Positions 48,093 to 59,791 are shown, counted from the first letter of the stretch. The stretch: 64,000 bases of DNA from Terana coerulea (GCA_024811115.1 JAKOGH010000014.1:1-64000); one strand, 5' to 3'. Notes: generated by a model not told the origin, from the sequence alone. Numbers and translations: made by a program.

Positions 48093-50174
48093 CTATGCTC
48101 GACGCGACGAACGGCGTGCACGGCGTTGACAGCGGCGAGAGCGTCGCGGGCGAACCTTCTCTTGAACGACGGCCACCTCGCCCATCTCGGCCAACTTGTC
48201 TTGAGCCTTGCGAATGCTGATCTCGGCCCATTCCACGTCTCCCTGGGCGGCATCCAGACGTCGGTAGTCGGAGTAGGATCGCGTCTTGACACCGGCCAGG
48301 CGCCGCTCAAGCGCGTCGATGAAGAGGAGGTTGAAGTCGTTGTGCTCGTCGTCGGCCATCAGCGCCTTTCGCCAGGTGACGTCCTTCTCCAACGCAATCC
48401 ACTCCTCGGCAGTCACGTTACGGTACTGCTTGAGACACAAGCCCAGCTTGGCTTGGGCAGTCTTCAGGTCGGCATGGCCATGTGCGAGCATGCGTCCATA
48501 GCGTGACTTGAGTGCCGACCGTTCCGAGGCCGTGTCCGCGACGGGCGAGCCTGTGTCGGGGTCAGGAGCGGGCTGCTTTGCGATAGCCTTGGCCAAAACG
48601 CTTCGAGGTTCGAGGACGGTGCGAGTCAATGCTGCACAGTGACCATCGAACTCATCGTCGGCGTCGGCAAGTGTCGCCCGCAGAGTCTTGTCTTGAGTGA
48701 CCGCCGCGTCGCGGAGCTCGGCCAACATAGCCTGGGCCCTGCGGATGTCAAACTCGGCGAGTTCCACTTCTTCCTGAGCGTTGCTCAGCTCCGTGTACTG
48801 CTCGTATGATTGGTCCTTGATGTCGGCGAAGCGGTCCTCGAGCCATGCAAGGTAATAAGAGTCATAGGCCTCCCCGTTGTCCTTCAGGGCCGTCAGCTTG
48901 GCGATGTCCTTCTCCAAGGTCATCCACTCCTCTGCGGTCACGTCGTAGTACTGTACGCGACACGATTCGCGGTTGGCCTGAGCAGTCGCGAGGCTGGCCC
49001 GGGCAAGTGCAAGCATGTGTTCATAGTACTCCTTGGGGGCCAACCGCTTCGAGAGTGCGTCCGTTGGCTTGAGAACGTTGGTGATGAGCTTCTTCAAGTG
49101 AGAGACTGAGCGACCCGCGAGCTTGGCGAAGAAGGAGCGAAGACCAGTGCCCCGTGCGTAACGCATGATGTTGTTGGTGACCGAGACGCTGATCCTAAGG
49201 AAGGTCTTGGAGACGTAGACGACAGCTGCTTCCAAGGACAGAAGCTAGGCCCGATACACGTCAGCCGCGGCTGGAAACAAGTGGAGAAAACGACATACCA
49301 TGATGAACCCCATAGCTGACCCCACAACCAACAGCCCGAGCATCGAGAGAGCAGACAGCGGACCCAAGAAGGCAGGGATGAACGAAGCGAGCCAGTCATG
49401 GGTTGAGGTCGCGATGCAGAAGTTGGCCGCACGAGTGGGGTCGTAGGCCAAACAATGATGACCAAAGTGAGGAACCCAAGGGCCGACAAGGACACGACCA
49501 GTCACCACCAGAGCCTCAACAACGACTATGACGATGTTCAAATGAGCGAAGTAGGCCGCGCTGGCGAGCAAGGCGAAGAAGGCGCGAAGACCAGTGCCCC
49601 GTGCGTAACGCATGATGTGATTGATAACCGAGACACCGATCCTAAGGAGGGTCTTGCAGACGTAGATGACAGCTGCTTCTAAGGACGGAAGCTAGGCCCG
49701 GTATACGTCAGCCGCGGTCGGCAATAGCTTGAGAGAATGACATACCATGATGAAACCAACAGCAAACCCCATAGTCAACAGCCCGAGCATCGACAGACCA
49801 GACGGCGGACCCAAGAAGGCAGGGATGAACGAAGCGAGCCGGTCGTGAGTTGAGGTCGCGATGCAGAAGTTGGCCGCGCGAGTGGGGTCATAGGCCAGAC
49901 AACGATGATCAAAGTGAGGAACCCAAGGACCGACAAGAACATGACCAGCCGCGACCAGAGCCTCGACGACAACCGTGACGATGTCCACAAGAGCGAAGTA
50001 GACGGCACCGAAGTTGGAAATACCGGAGTCGAGGACGGAAGGAACAACCACACAGAAGAAGTAGAGAATATAGTTGAGAAGAGCCATGATATTATTATCA
50101 AAGCCTTGAAGAACCGGAGTAGCGTCAAGAGTAGGGATCCAGACACGCTCGAAGGTCGGGCCCATGGCGGGCAA
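48093..50174 (-). CDS. Orphan membrane/coiled-coil protein built by tandem duplication
   Basis: Minus-strand exons 50174..49746, 49691..49299 and 49244..48093, phase 0 throughout, about 657 aa. I recognise no family. Exon 1 has hydrophobic segments (ALLNYILYFFCVVVPSVL; ALVDIVTVVVEALVAAG; MLGLLTMGFAVGFIM). The stretch from VVVEALVxxGxVLVGPWVPH through GFIM, the 54-nt intron and LEAAVxYVxKTxLRIxVSV to MRYARGTGLR is present twice, 447 bp apart. Exon 3 continues into a soluble helical region with two roughly 176-residue repeats, each containing VTAEEWxxLEKD, an AxxxSYxxY segment and a VExAExxIRxAQxxLAE heptad-like stretch. The C-terminus after VAVVQEK turns Arg-rich and may reflect a frameshift; a Glu-rich frame continues to 47821. 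The start could be 50174 or 50165. Confidence 0.65.
49113..50000 (-). repeat. 447-bp direct tandem duplication including an intron
   Basis: Donor sites at 49746 and 49299 and acceptors at 49692 and 49245 are each 447 bp apart, and both introns are 54 nt (GTATGTC...GGGCCTAG). The flanking exon sequence is highly similar between copies. The outer limits of the duplication are approximate. Confidence 0.85.
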
Positions 50175-51156
50175 AGTGGTAGTAGGTAAAGAAGAGGGAA
50201 GGGGGAGCAGCTCGCCTTTTGTACAGTTGAGCGGGCACGTCCGCCGCTTTCGCCCGTGTCAGCCCTCGATCACAGTCTTCCTTTGCTGTCAGGCTCAGCA
50301 TCGACGCCGCATTTGGACGAGGTTCCAAATCCGGCCTCGATGTTGAATGAGATGTTCGTCACTGTAACGTTCAAAGTACGAACCCATATTATCTGTGCAT
50401 TCTTGGGAATGACTGACAGCCTCAGCACGTACGTACGTACTGAGCTGCGAAGCTCTAGCTGGCAGACCGACTCAGAGGTCGAGAGAAGGGTTGCGCCGCA
50501 AGCGCAACTTGCATAAGCGCCGTCTGTATGCGATCGCGAGTCCCGACGGCGGATCAGCGCAACACTCTCACGGTAAGTAAAGGCGGGGCAGTTACCTTTA
50601 TACCGTGACAAGCGTACTTCGGGACGTACATATTCCTGAGGAGTCAGACAGACGACTCGTCCGTTCGCAGGAGTCTGGCTACTCTGCCTGGGCAGACTAG
50701 AGAAGTCTGGGGGATCATGGCATAGATATTATATATTATTCTTTTTCACTTGATGAACAGCTAGCTACCCGAGCTACAGGAGCAGAAACAGCGGCATAAC
50801 TTGATGTACAGTACTACACTACTACTAAGAAGCATCAGACACTAAACAGCATTTGACCCCTACATCGTAGTCAGACGCAATGCCATTTCGCCAGGCGGCC
50901 ATGTCTATGAGTAAGTTATGGATATATGCGCGCAGTCCCACAGCGGTGGCTCAACGGCATTCAGTATTCCTCGTTATTTACTCGTGGATGCGAACCATTC
51001 AGAATGAAAGGCATAGGATGCAAATGAATGGTGGTGTTCTATTGATAGCTTGATAGCAATGCGAATGTACAGACGAGAGCAATGGTAAGTGAATGCGATG
51101 CAGAACTCTACGCGGTATGAGTCTTGGATACTTTTGCTGCCCCTTTGGAGATACCC
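50175..51156. other. Intergenic with a tRNA fragment
   Basis: About 1 kb containing the promoter side of the coiled-coil gene and the 3' flank of the NAA25 gene. Holds the 36-nt tRNA-Arg 5'-exon copy and an ACGTACGTACGTAC run near 50427. No protein gene seen. Confidence 0.55.
50865..50900 (-). pseudogene. tRNA-Arg(ACG) 5'-exon fragment
   Basis: Matches exon 1 of the tRNA-Arg gene (45890..45925) along its full 36 nt with one substitution, plus the three bases before it. Similarity stops exactly where the intron begins in the parent gene, and no intron, T arm or 3' acceptor strand follows. It keeps an A-box but cannot make a tRNA. Confidence 0.8.
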
Positions 51157-54100
51157 TCAAAGATTTGCTGGCGTGCCTCCAACCAACTTCTTTGATACAC
51201 CCGAGACAAAATCCTCATCGAACTGGATGACAGTGTGAGCGAAGCCCGAGAGTCTGCCGGGAGAGCTTACCTCCAAACCCTCCAGATGCTTGCAGGATTT
51301 GATGATCACAGATCGCTGTTCGACGTTTTCTGCAGTAGCAAGCTTGTCCAGCTCTTGCGACATCTCTGTCAATGTCGCGGATGCTTTCGCCCGAACTTCT
51401 TTGAAACTTTGCACGAGCTGAAACGCCATTTAAGTACAGGATATATGTACGGGAGGGGTACAAAATTCACCGGGCTAAGCTTGTGCGCCTTCACGATGGC
51501 GGCAGGCTTGAATCTCGTCGTCTCCACGGCAAAGATGAGCAATGCCTGAGCAAATATACGCAGTCAGTCCAGAGTATATTTGATGGTCGCCGGACTGCAA
51601 CTACCTCCTGGGTCAGCGTAACGAGGTGCAACAGCTCTGCGGGCAGTGCTGCGTTGTTCAGAGCGGCAGCAAACCGCGTCTTCATGACTGAGAACCAAAT
51701 CAGACACCTATCAAGCCGGCCATAAACGCTTTACGCACCATCAAAGAACTGGACGATAACCTCTGGCGGGTCTTGGACCAATGGAGGTTCTTCATCCTTC
51801 CTCGTGTCCCCATTGGCACCATTCTCGGACAGGGTGAGGGTTTTCGGCTGATAGCCGGTCTTGAGCTCAGTCTGCCTTGCAGCCTCTGCTAAAACGGCCG
51901 ATGGCGGTGGTCGAATGTAGTCATGGTGTGGACCGAGCCACTCAGCGGTTGCGGTAGCGAAATCCAAGACCGCACGTTCATCATCTGTGAGCTATCCGCA
52001 GCTTCCAACGTCAGTCCAGCTCTCATTGTCCGACATGACAATTTACCTCATCCAGATCTGCCTGCGATCGTTGCGCGAGTCGGTCGTTAAGTGTTGCACT
52101 GTTGGTAGTCTCCACATGTGGCTTGGGTCGATCACCGATGAGCAGCTTGTCCTCGACCGAGTCATCCAAGTCGCTTGCTTGCTGGAATGCCTTGATATAG
52201 AACCTCAAGAAACACGACAGCCATCCCGCCTGAACCAGGACAATGTTCCAGTTTGTCACTGAGCAGACTTCCGGAGTGCACTCACTCCTGGTACTTTTCC
52301 AAACAGCGTGGTCTGCTCGTTGAACGAAGGCAGCCCTTGAGGCTGGTAGCTTGGGATCACGCTGAAATCTCGGTTATCGTGATGCACTGCGAATACTAGT
52401 GAGCACTGCTGTCCACGCATACAATGTGGTATTGTGAACGTACGGCGGTCGAAGATGAACTTCAGCTCGATGAGTTCCATATCCACCAAGTCGGGCGTGA
52501 TTGCTTCATGTGCAAGGCGCATCCGAACGTGCTCAATCTTCATCAAATCGCGCTGTAGGGAGTTGTCGAGTCTATCTTCCAGTGTCACGAAGTCGGGTAT
52601 CTGACATTGGAAATGAATATTTCCCCGAGTGCCCTGGGAAGTGCTGACTTACTTGCGAATACTTCTCCGCGAAGAAGGCGCGGACGACGAACTCAGCGGT
52701 ATCAGTTGAGTTGCTTAGATAGATCTGACTGGCTTCCATGCATTCAGTCGAGTACGTTAGGTCACCCAAGCTGGACGAGCGCAAAGGTCGAAGCCCTCGT
52801 TAAGATGAGGTGTGATAAGGTATCGGTTTGCACCTGCTTGACGTTGAGCAGTCGGTAGTGCTCCAGGGCCAAGGAAGGTGCACCTATATATCCAATGAGC
52901 CACTGTTCATTCCAGAACGTACCGCAACGTACCAAGAAGCTGATATATCCTGATGAGCATCACGCGGATAGTATAGCTCTGCTTGCTCTTGCTCGAAGCA
53001 AACTCAAGGAAGGCAGCAGCGTTGTATAGCGGCTGCAAGTCTCCGGTAAGCTTCCACACAGTCACGAAGGCCTGACCGGCCAAAACAGCCAAGTCATCCG
53101 AAGGTTGCAATTCCGTGTCAGGGAGCTCCTTCCCGAGTTTGAGACCATCCAGATAGAAGCGAGTATATTGGCTGGCTCGCGCAGACTCCTCTTCCGGGTT
53201 GACTTGCTCTCGTGTGAGGTTGTGACGGAGGAGCTTCAGAGCAATGATGGTACGGCGGAGGTCGTCGGCAGAATCCTAACAATAGTCATCCAGATCGTCG
53301 GAATGGGTTGGTTAGACACACGATGGATATTGAAACGCACAGATGATGTGTACCTCTCGAGGGAGGCGGTCCATTTGGCGAGGTGCTCGTTATCGAACTG
53401 CACATATGGTATGAGGTCTTCATAGCAGCAAGCCTTGTCACCGAAACGTTCGAAGTAAGACTCGGCAAGACTGTAGACAGCATCGGGGTCTTGTGACCAA
53501 CTGTAAGCTAACTGAAGATACACAACGAACACGCTTACCTGTCGAGAGTCCATGGGCCGACGCTCGCTTCTCGAGCTCCAGGAGAGCAAGAGGACCCGAA
53601 CGGTCCCGCGAGCCATCCTTATCAGCAATCTGGGCCAGGAACTCCTTCGCCTTCGTGATTTCATGCCTGCAGGCGTCCTTGGCTTCTTCGCTAGGCTCTG
53701 AAGCAGCAGAGACGTCCCAAAAAGTGCCGTCAAGTAGCGACAGAAATTCAAGCCAGTTGCGGTCGCTGATACATAGATTCGTCAGCGTATGTGCGCATTA
53801 TCCATAACCACAAACGCACTCCTTTTCTTGTATCCGCTGTCGCGCGCGCTCGCCCTCTTCTTTTACGCTGCCCTTAGCCTTCCATATTTCACGTCTTAGT
53901 TCGTCTATCGTAAGATTCGTGCTACATATTGTCTGGCCAATTTCGCTGGACAGTAGGGCAGTTGCATCATCCCACATTTCGAGCTCTCTGAGCACCGTGA
54001 GATGCACGTAGAAGCGGTCGGCACTGTAGAATGAAGGTGTATGCGCCGTGGAAATGAGTCGGTGTGCGAGTTTGAACAAGACCGGACGGAGTGCGGGCGG

Positions 54101-54866
54101 CGTAGAAGGGTCGTTTGCCTTGAATTCGTCAGAATTAGTTGACGTGCGTCGGAGATGCTACATACCTGCAGGATGGCACAGAAAACGCTCCAATAAAGGT
54201 AACGCTCTTCCTTAAATAACTTGTGTAGTTTTGTCGCAACCTGTGCATGTAATTGGATCAGTCTGGACGGTCCGCTTGAGGTCATGGACACTTGCCTGTT
54301 GGGCCATTTTCCAGTTGCCCGTCCTTGCATTCGCTGAGAAAGTCTGAGCACCAAGGTCCTCGTTTCCAGGCTGCTGCTTCCAGGCAGACTCATACATAGA
54401 TATGATGTCCAAGTCTGCATACACTATCAACTTCAGGACGGGATAGTATGCAGGCGGTCACTCACGTCGACCAAGCCCACGGAGCACATGCGAAAGTGCT
54501 GACAGCGTGGATTCATCTGACGGTTTGGAGGCCAGAACTTCATCGCATAGGTATAGGGACTCTTCGACCTTTTGAGACCTTACGAGGGCCAGTGCTTTCA
54601 AAGCCTGTGAGGAGACACGCCTAAGTTACGATGGACGCGTGCAGCCTGACAGGCACGTCATGCACACCTTGACTAGGTCATTTTTCGGCTGCTTCTTCAA
54701 CAGCTTGTTGCACGCGACGATTGCAGACTTGTTCGAGCCGGTGTCAATAGCATCTGTCGCACGCAGAAGAAAGCAAGTTATGGCATGAGCACGTTGCAGA
54801 CAAACAAGCTAGGCAGAGGCGCGGACCGTAAATTGGTCGAATTTGACGGTCGAAGGTAGCCGACAT
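51157..54866 (-). CDS. MDM20: NAA25/Mdm20, auxiliary subunit of N-terminal acetyltransferase B
   Basis: Eighteen minus-strand exons: 54866..54827, 54753..54668, 54604..54466, 54414..54296, 54240..54166, 54118..53820, 53765..53539, 53489..53341, 53275..52933, 52883..52653, 52600..52444, 52395..52286, 52229..52047, 51991..51739, 51687..51605, 51545..51471, 51417..51271 and 51222..51157; about 926 aa. Mdm20 is the TPR scaffold anchoring Naa20 to ribosomes for acetylation of Met-Asp/Glu/Asn N-termini. Landmarks: RQIRPIYDAIDTGSNKSAI, CNKLLKKQPKND, KALKALALVRSQK, DIISMYESAWKQQPGN, FGDKACCYEDL, YTIRVMLIRIYQLLGAPS and DNRDFSVIPSYQPQG. One extra base in the GGG run (plus CCC) at 52765-52767 breaks exon 10. 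Intron 54295..54241 is GC-AG. Divergent from the NCE101-like gene. Confidence 0.92.
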
Positions 54867-55186
54867 CCCAGTTCAGTAATGAGCACAACAAGCCGAGCGT
54901 AGACAAGTAGCCTGTGAGAAGGAGGGGGAGGAGAGAGCTGCCAGCAAGTCCGGCGTGGTTGTGGTCAACTCGTGTTGTGTGGGGAGCTTGGCTGCAAGCG
55001 AGGCCCAAATGCAGAACCGAATTTTGACCAAGTCCCGAGAGACGCTACGCGGAAGCGTTCTTTCCCGCTTCCTGCCGACTCAGCAGCGCAACGTCTGACT
55101 CCGACTGTCTGCTCGTACTTTCCAGACGGCTGAACACGTAACTATTGACAGAGAACGACCTGCTAGCTGGTCCCAAAATCGCAGCC
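54867..55186. promoter_or_regulatory. Divergent promoter, NAA25 and NCE101-like
   Basis: 320 bp between opposing start codons; no specific site recognised. Confidence 0.4.
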
Positions 55187-55473
55187 ATGGCTCCTCTGCT
55201 CTCACGGTGCGTATGGTCTCTGGAGTAATGTCCACCATTTCCTCACGTTGTAAGTTCAGAACGTTGGATCCTGTGCTCGGTGTATTCACTGGCATCTTTG
55301 CATACTACTTGTATGAGAATAATCCGCGAACCGCTCCACCGCAACGGGACCGTCTGGAGGAGCTTATAAACTGGAAACGCGCTAAGCAGCGAAAAGAGAA
55401 GGAAGCCAAAGATGATCTTAACGCGGATGAGGATGCCCTGAAGGCCATTGCTGCTGAAGCGGAGAAAGCATAG
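55187..55473 (+). CDS. NCE101: NCE101-like small membrane protein
   Basis: Exons 55187..55206 and 55260..55473 (77 aa). After MAPLLSRTLDPVLGVFTGIF comes AYYLYENNPRTAP and a charged helical tail (KRAKQRKEKEAKDD). The single hydrophobic segment followed by a YxLYExNPR motif is that of the fungal Nce101/non-classical export protein 1 family, named for a role in leaderless protein export in yeast whose mechanism is unknown. The junction was chosen because the TTCAG acceptor makes RTLDPVLG; skipping the intron gives a frame that starts inside it (55207). Confidence 0.82.
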
Positions 55474-56310
55474 GCTGCTAGCTGAAGGAGGTATGCGATA
55501 GGTTCATTCATCGCGGTTGAGCAAGAGGACTCACAACGCGGTTGCAGCAGGATACCTCCGACCCTATGCTTTACTTCATTTTGTGCAAGAAGATCCCTAA
55601 CGACGCCCATGATTCCGTGGAATGCCCTCCTCTCGTGCTCGCTGAGCGGCCCTCACTTGCAGCTTCCTTTTCCGAGCGCAATGCAATGCCCACAATAACT
55701 GCTTGTCTGTCCTCAAGCACTTCGCCCTGGGCTTCGGATAGCCATACAAGCGTGGCCACCTGTGCGGCGTATAATGAATGCAGCGTGTGTAGGTGGGGGA
55801 TGGAGCGCTTCCGAGTAGTGGTGTGAGGCTTATAGATGGGGGAGGGGATGGGAGAGGTGTCTCTGTTGCGCTTGCTCCTGTCGGAGGTGGTGGTGGCGGA
55901 ACAAGAGGTTCTGCGTCAGGGATCCTCGCCTCAATCTGATCAATTCATGAGTGAGCTCACAGGAGTATGGAATTTGGTAGACATACTATCTCACCAGATT
56001 GCCCACTTTACCCAACTGCGTGATCAGTACCACTTTTCTATCTGCATATTTCTGGACAACAACATCCGTGGAGATGCCTTCGATAAATCTCGTCTGCGAA
56101 ATGGAGGCCATCCTCGGCGTACAGGTTCAGCAGCTTGCTTGAGCGCTACGTTTAAGCTATGTCACATGCAGGTTTTAATCATGATCTGATTGCCGGACCC
56201 AGAGCCTGATCTAATCTTATCTATAGCGTCGCTTTGCCTTTCCTCAAGAGCTGAGAGCGCACTTCGACCTCAACCGCTTTACCCAGGCTCCTTCACTCGG
56301 CGCTGAACTC
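55474..56310. other. Unassigned stretch with a possible small gene or MED16 5' extension
   Basis: 837 bp. A plus-strand frame at 55836..56189 (QIAHFTQLRDQYHF) looks partly coding, and one T fewer near 56034 would join it to PSINLVCEMEAILGVQ. A possible exon 56101..56124 can be spliced (donor 56125, acceptor TAG at 56226) in frame into the MED16 ATG, through FPQELRAHFDLNRF. I recognise no family, so this is either a separate short gene or an alternative MED16 N-terminus. Confidence 0.3.
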
Positions 56311-59300
56311 ATGGCGCACGACTCAAAGTCATCCAAAGGCAAGGCACGAGAGGATGCGCAGTGGCAGCTAGGGTGGTGGGAATTGTCTCCGTTGCTTGAC
56401 GGTCCCAAGCGGTACGTATCTCGACCAGCATTACCACGTTCGTCTTGACTGACCCTGCAAGGCCTATCGCGTGGTCTAAGTCATCCGTGATTTATTCCGC
56501 GCACCCAAGCGATCCTTCTATACTTGCTAGACATTTTCCCTCAGGAAGGCAGTTTTCTGTTCCGCCGCCGGCTCAGATACTCGACCATTCACAATCCTAT
56601 GAACCTCCGACAGTCATTTCTAGCAGCCCTGGGGAAGACTGGCTATTTGCATACTTCCCGGGTAGAGACTGCGAAGGTGTGGGCTGCCTGTGGAAGCGAG
56701 GTTACCAACTCGACAGCTGGATTGTCCGTGAGCGATTCAGCTATCCGAAGGGCGCTGGCGTAATCACAGCTGAATGGACGTCGTCCGAGAGAGCCGTGAG
56801 TACACACTGCAGGTTTTTAGTACTCATGTTTTGAACATGGTTGTAGTGGGCAGTAGGAGAGCAAGGACCACCTCTTCGACTACCACCCTGTGGTCCAAGC
56901 TTCCCTATGAATGCTCCGACCCTACTACTTGTAACACAATCCCATGAGATGCATGTGTGCTTTCTCCCTCCTGCAGTACCTGCCATTAAGATGCTCAAGG
57001 CGTCTTTACTACACCCATCTCTGACACATGATAATTCCACAAGCCACGAAGACTCGAACCATAGTGTACATGGTGGGAAACGTATATGTACTCATGCAGC
57101 AATTGGCTTCAGTTACAATGGTGGGTTCAACATATCGTACTTGAATTACCCTCTCATGTGTTCGGTTTAGAGCCACTGATCATGGTCGCAACGAGGTCTC
57201 AACTCTTACCTCCAACGGATATAAGTCAAGCATCGTTCAGTATGGATCTCAGTCTTTCACTGGACATGCCTGAGCATCAACCTACATCCGAGTCTTCGCG
57301 GGCTACAGACTCTGGACAATGGGGAGAAGAGCCGACAATTGACCTCTGCGCCGTAGCATATCAACTAAGCGGGCAACTATCAGGTACGTATCGGCAGAAG
57401 CCCACCTACACGGCTTTCTACTCACACTTTACAGCTCTCCGCACCATGCCTCTACCATCTATATACAAGCCGAGAATACACCTAACAGATCTGCACTTTT
57501 TCGCCGTACCACCTGAAAGCACGCCTCCCAGCCCAACGATGACGAGAGACCCGCGGCGGCCTGTCAAGGAGACCGCCAGCGTCTCAGAGAAAGGCTCGTT
57601 GTATCTCGTGGCATCATCTTTAGACTTCGAAGATTGTGAGTCAGGTATTCACTCACATCGGATCATGTCGTAAAGTGACCTTCGGACTCAAGATACTTCA
57701 CTCCCAAAGTCTGAAATTACCGTCTACCTAGTATCACGCTCCACTGGTCCGGACGGGCATTGGGTCAGTAGTCACTTACATGGATTATCAAAGTCCGCTG
57801 ATATTCTCGCATGTCAGGTTCATCGGCATGCACAAACTCAGACGTTCGACCAAGGTACTCCGGTCTTCACCAGTAACTCAATGTCGAGAACGGGCATCGT
57901 TGTTGGTTTTCTCGATTCGACGGGGATCGTCTCACGCCAAAGCCAAGATGGAAAGGGCAGGGAAAGTCGCATTGGGGTCATGAATGTGCTGAGCTTGTAA
58001 GTCAGGGCATGGCATCAACGGTACCCACAGTTAAACACGACTTATTCTAGACCTAATCTCAAGAATGACGAGAGATGGGACATGTCGTTACTAGTGTCTG
58101 TGGCCGACCAGGGGGTTAGAGACAGTAAGTTCATACTAAACGGTCAAACATGAGGATATTGATGGTCCCTTTGATAGTTCCCATCGGTGTTGCGGTCTCT
58201 CCAAATCAAACGCTCATCTGTAGCGTCTCCCCTTCTCCTGTTGTAGGCGCAAGAACCTCAGTTCATTCTTTACCACATCGCAGAGGGCCCAGCCAAGGAG
58301 GTCACACAGGGCTTCCACCAAGAAGCGAACTTTCACGTGCCTTGATCTCCGCAATTTTGACCAGACGGTCGCCTTCAGATGTCATACATGCGCTGTCGTC
58401 CCAGAGCATGCCCATAGACGGTGTTGCAAGCACACTTCACGAGACCCTGTCGACTCTCGAGAACTATTCTTTCGGCATGCCACACCTATGGCAGGAAGAG
58501 TTCTTAGGCGTCACTACTGAGGTCTATTTGTATGTATCTCAGGTTCTCAACGTTACATCCCAGCTAATGCAGGCGCATGCAGAGCAAGAGCGCGGGCCGA
58601 AGAGGATGACCTAGTGAAGGAAACTCTGACAGACTTCTGGAAGACGGTCCATGACATTTGCTCTGTTGTAGCCTTCAACAGCGCGTTTGGAGACTGTCAA
58701 GAAGGCGATAGCTACGACTTAGGTAATGTCAAATTCGTGTTCATGGTTTGGTGTGGTGTTGAAGCCATAAATACGCAGAGGCCGTCTGGCAATTGGTTGG
58801 CCTCAGCCGATGGTTCATAGGCCTGCTGGAGAGGCTTATGAAACAATGTGTCTACGTCGGTGACCAGGATGTTGTGGACCCAGCAGCGAAACCTTCTGTC
58901 GAAATGGACCCATGGCTATTGCCGAGTAGTAAGCACAGTAACGCCATGGTTCCGATTCGCCGTCCTTACACTTCCTAGGTTTGATCTTCTTGCATCTTAT
59001 TCATCCGTACGCTCTGCAAAACCTCACAGACGCTGTCTGCCATGTGAAACGCTTCCGAGATTTGCTCAATCCCCTCCCACCCAAGGGAGAAAACTCGCAA
59101 ATCGCGAAGGACGTTCTAATGGATACAGTAGACGCTTCTGGGGTAGACTTGAATGCTTTGCTGCCCCTGTTGGAAGCATTCAAAGGAATGCTGAAGATTC
59201 CTGGTATGTGGTTGAATGTTTGAGCCGAGATGTCGTGGTCTAACGATATGTGCCAGTCGATGATCTGCGATGGAGCTTGGTAAGATGCAGAATCGCCCCC

Positions 59301-59672
59301 TCAGCACGGTCTTTCGTCCGTGATGCAGCGGAGAAGATAGTCAAATCACAAGTCATCAACAGGCCCAAGCTGTTCATTAAAGCCTCTGAACTTGTTGACG
59401 GCGTGTCCAGGGTCACGATAGCGGAACGGATGAAAGACCGCGAATCTGACGTTGTGTCGAAAGGACAATTGCTACACCGGGGGTCTGACATTGTATGTGT
59501 AAGATGCGGGGGGATGAGCGAAGTGGGTGGCGACGGGAGAATTGCTGGGCATATTTCACTGAGGTGGAGAGCATGGGAGATGATGTGGGCTTCGCGTTGC
59601 GTGTGCGGCGGGGCTTGGATGCTGCGGGAGATTCGTAGACAGTTGCCATTTCCGGTAGCAGGTGTAATATAG
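56311..59672 (+). CDS. MED16: Mediator tail subunit MED16 (Sin4)
   Basis: Thirteen exons: 56311..56411, 56462..56795, 56847..57120, 57171..57383, 57435..57635, 57693..57763, 57818..57996, 58051..58124, 58178..58529, 58583..58722, 58779..58925, 58979..59203 and 59257..59672; 908 aa, all in phase. Med16 belongs to the Mediator tail that receives activator signals. Family landmarks: GWWELSPLLDGPKRPIAWS, SSSPGEDWLFAYFPGRD, GVGCLWKRG near the N-terminal beta-propeller; helical C-terminal half with FGMPHLWQEEFLG, VWQLVGLSRWFIGLLE, VHPYA-like LIHPYALQNLTDAV and VRCGGMSEVGG...CVCGGAW zinc-like Cys pairs at the end. The start at 56311 gives MAHDSKSSKGK, but the reading frame is open upstream. Ends 119 bp before RPL7. 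Confidence 0.88.
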
Positions 59673-59791
59673 ACGCCAAAACCTTGAAGTGTGGGAACGT
59701 TGATGATGAAACTGCATAGTCCGGCAAGCCACCGACACCTCCCTCAGACCTCGACCACCGGCAAGAATACGTAGTCCCTCAAGATCCCGCA

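Noticed and set aside
48126..49109. Plus-strand frames opposite the coiled-coil gene
   Set aside because: Mirror images of the duplicated minus-strand exons; the intron phases and repeats make sense only on the minus strand.
50420..50530. ACGTACGTACGTAC run and GCGCAA hairpin as a regulatory element
   Set aside because: Short, self-complementary by simple repetition, and not tied to any gene start.
53490..53538. 31-nt or 38-nt intron in NAA25
   Set aside because: Acceptor CACAAG gives a normal 49-nt intron and restores HGLSTDPDAVY in frame.
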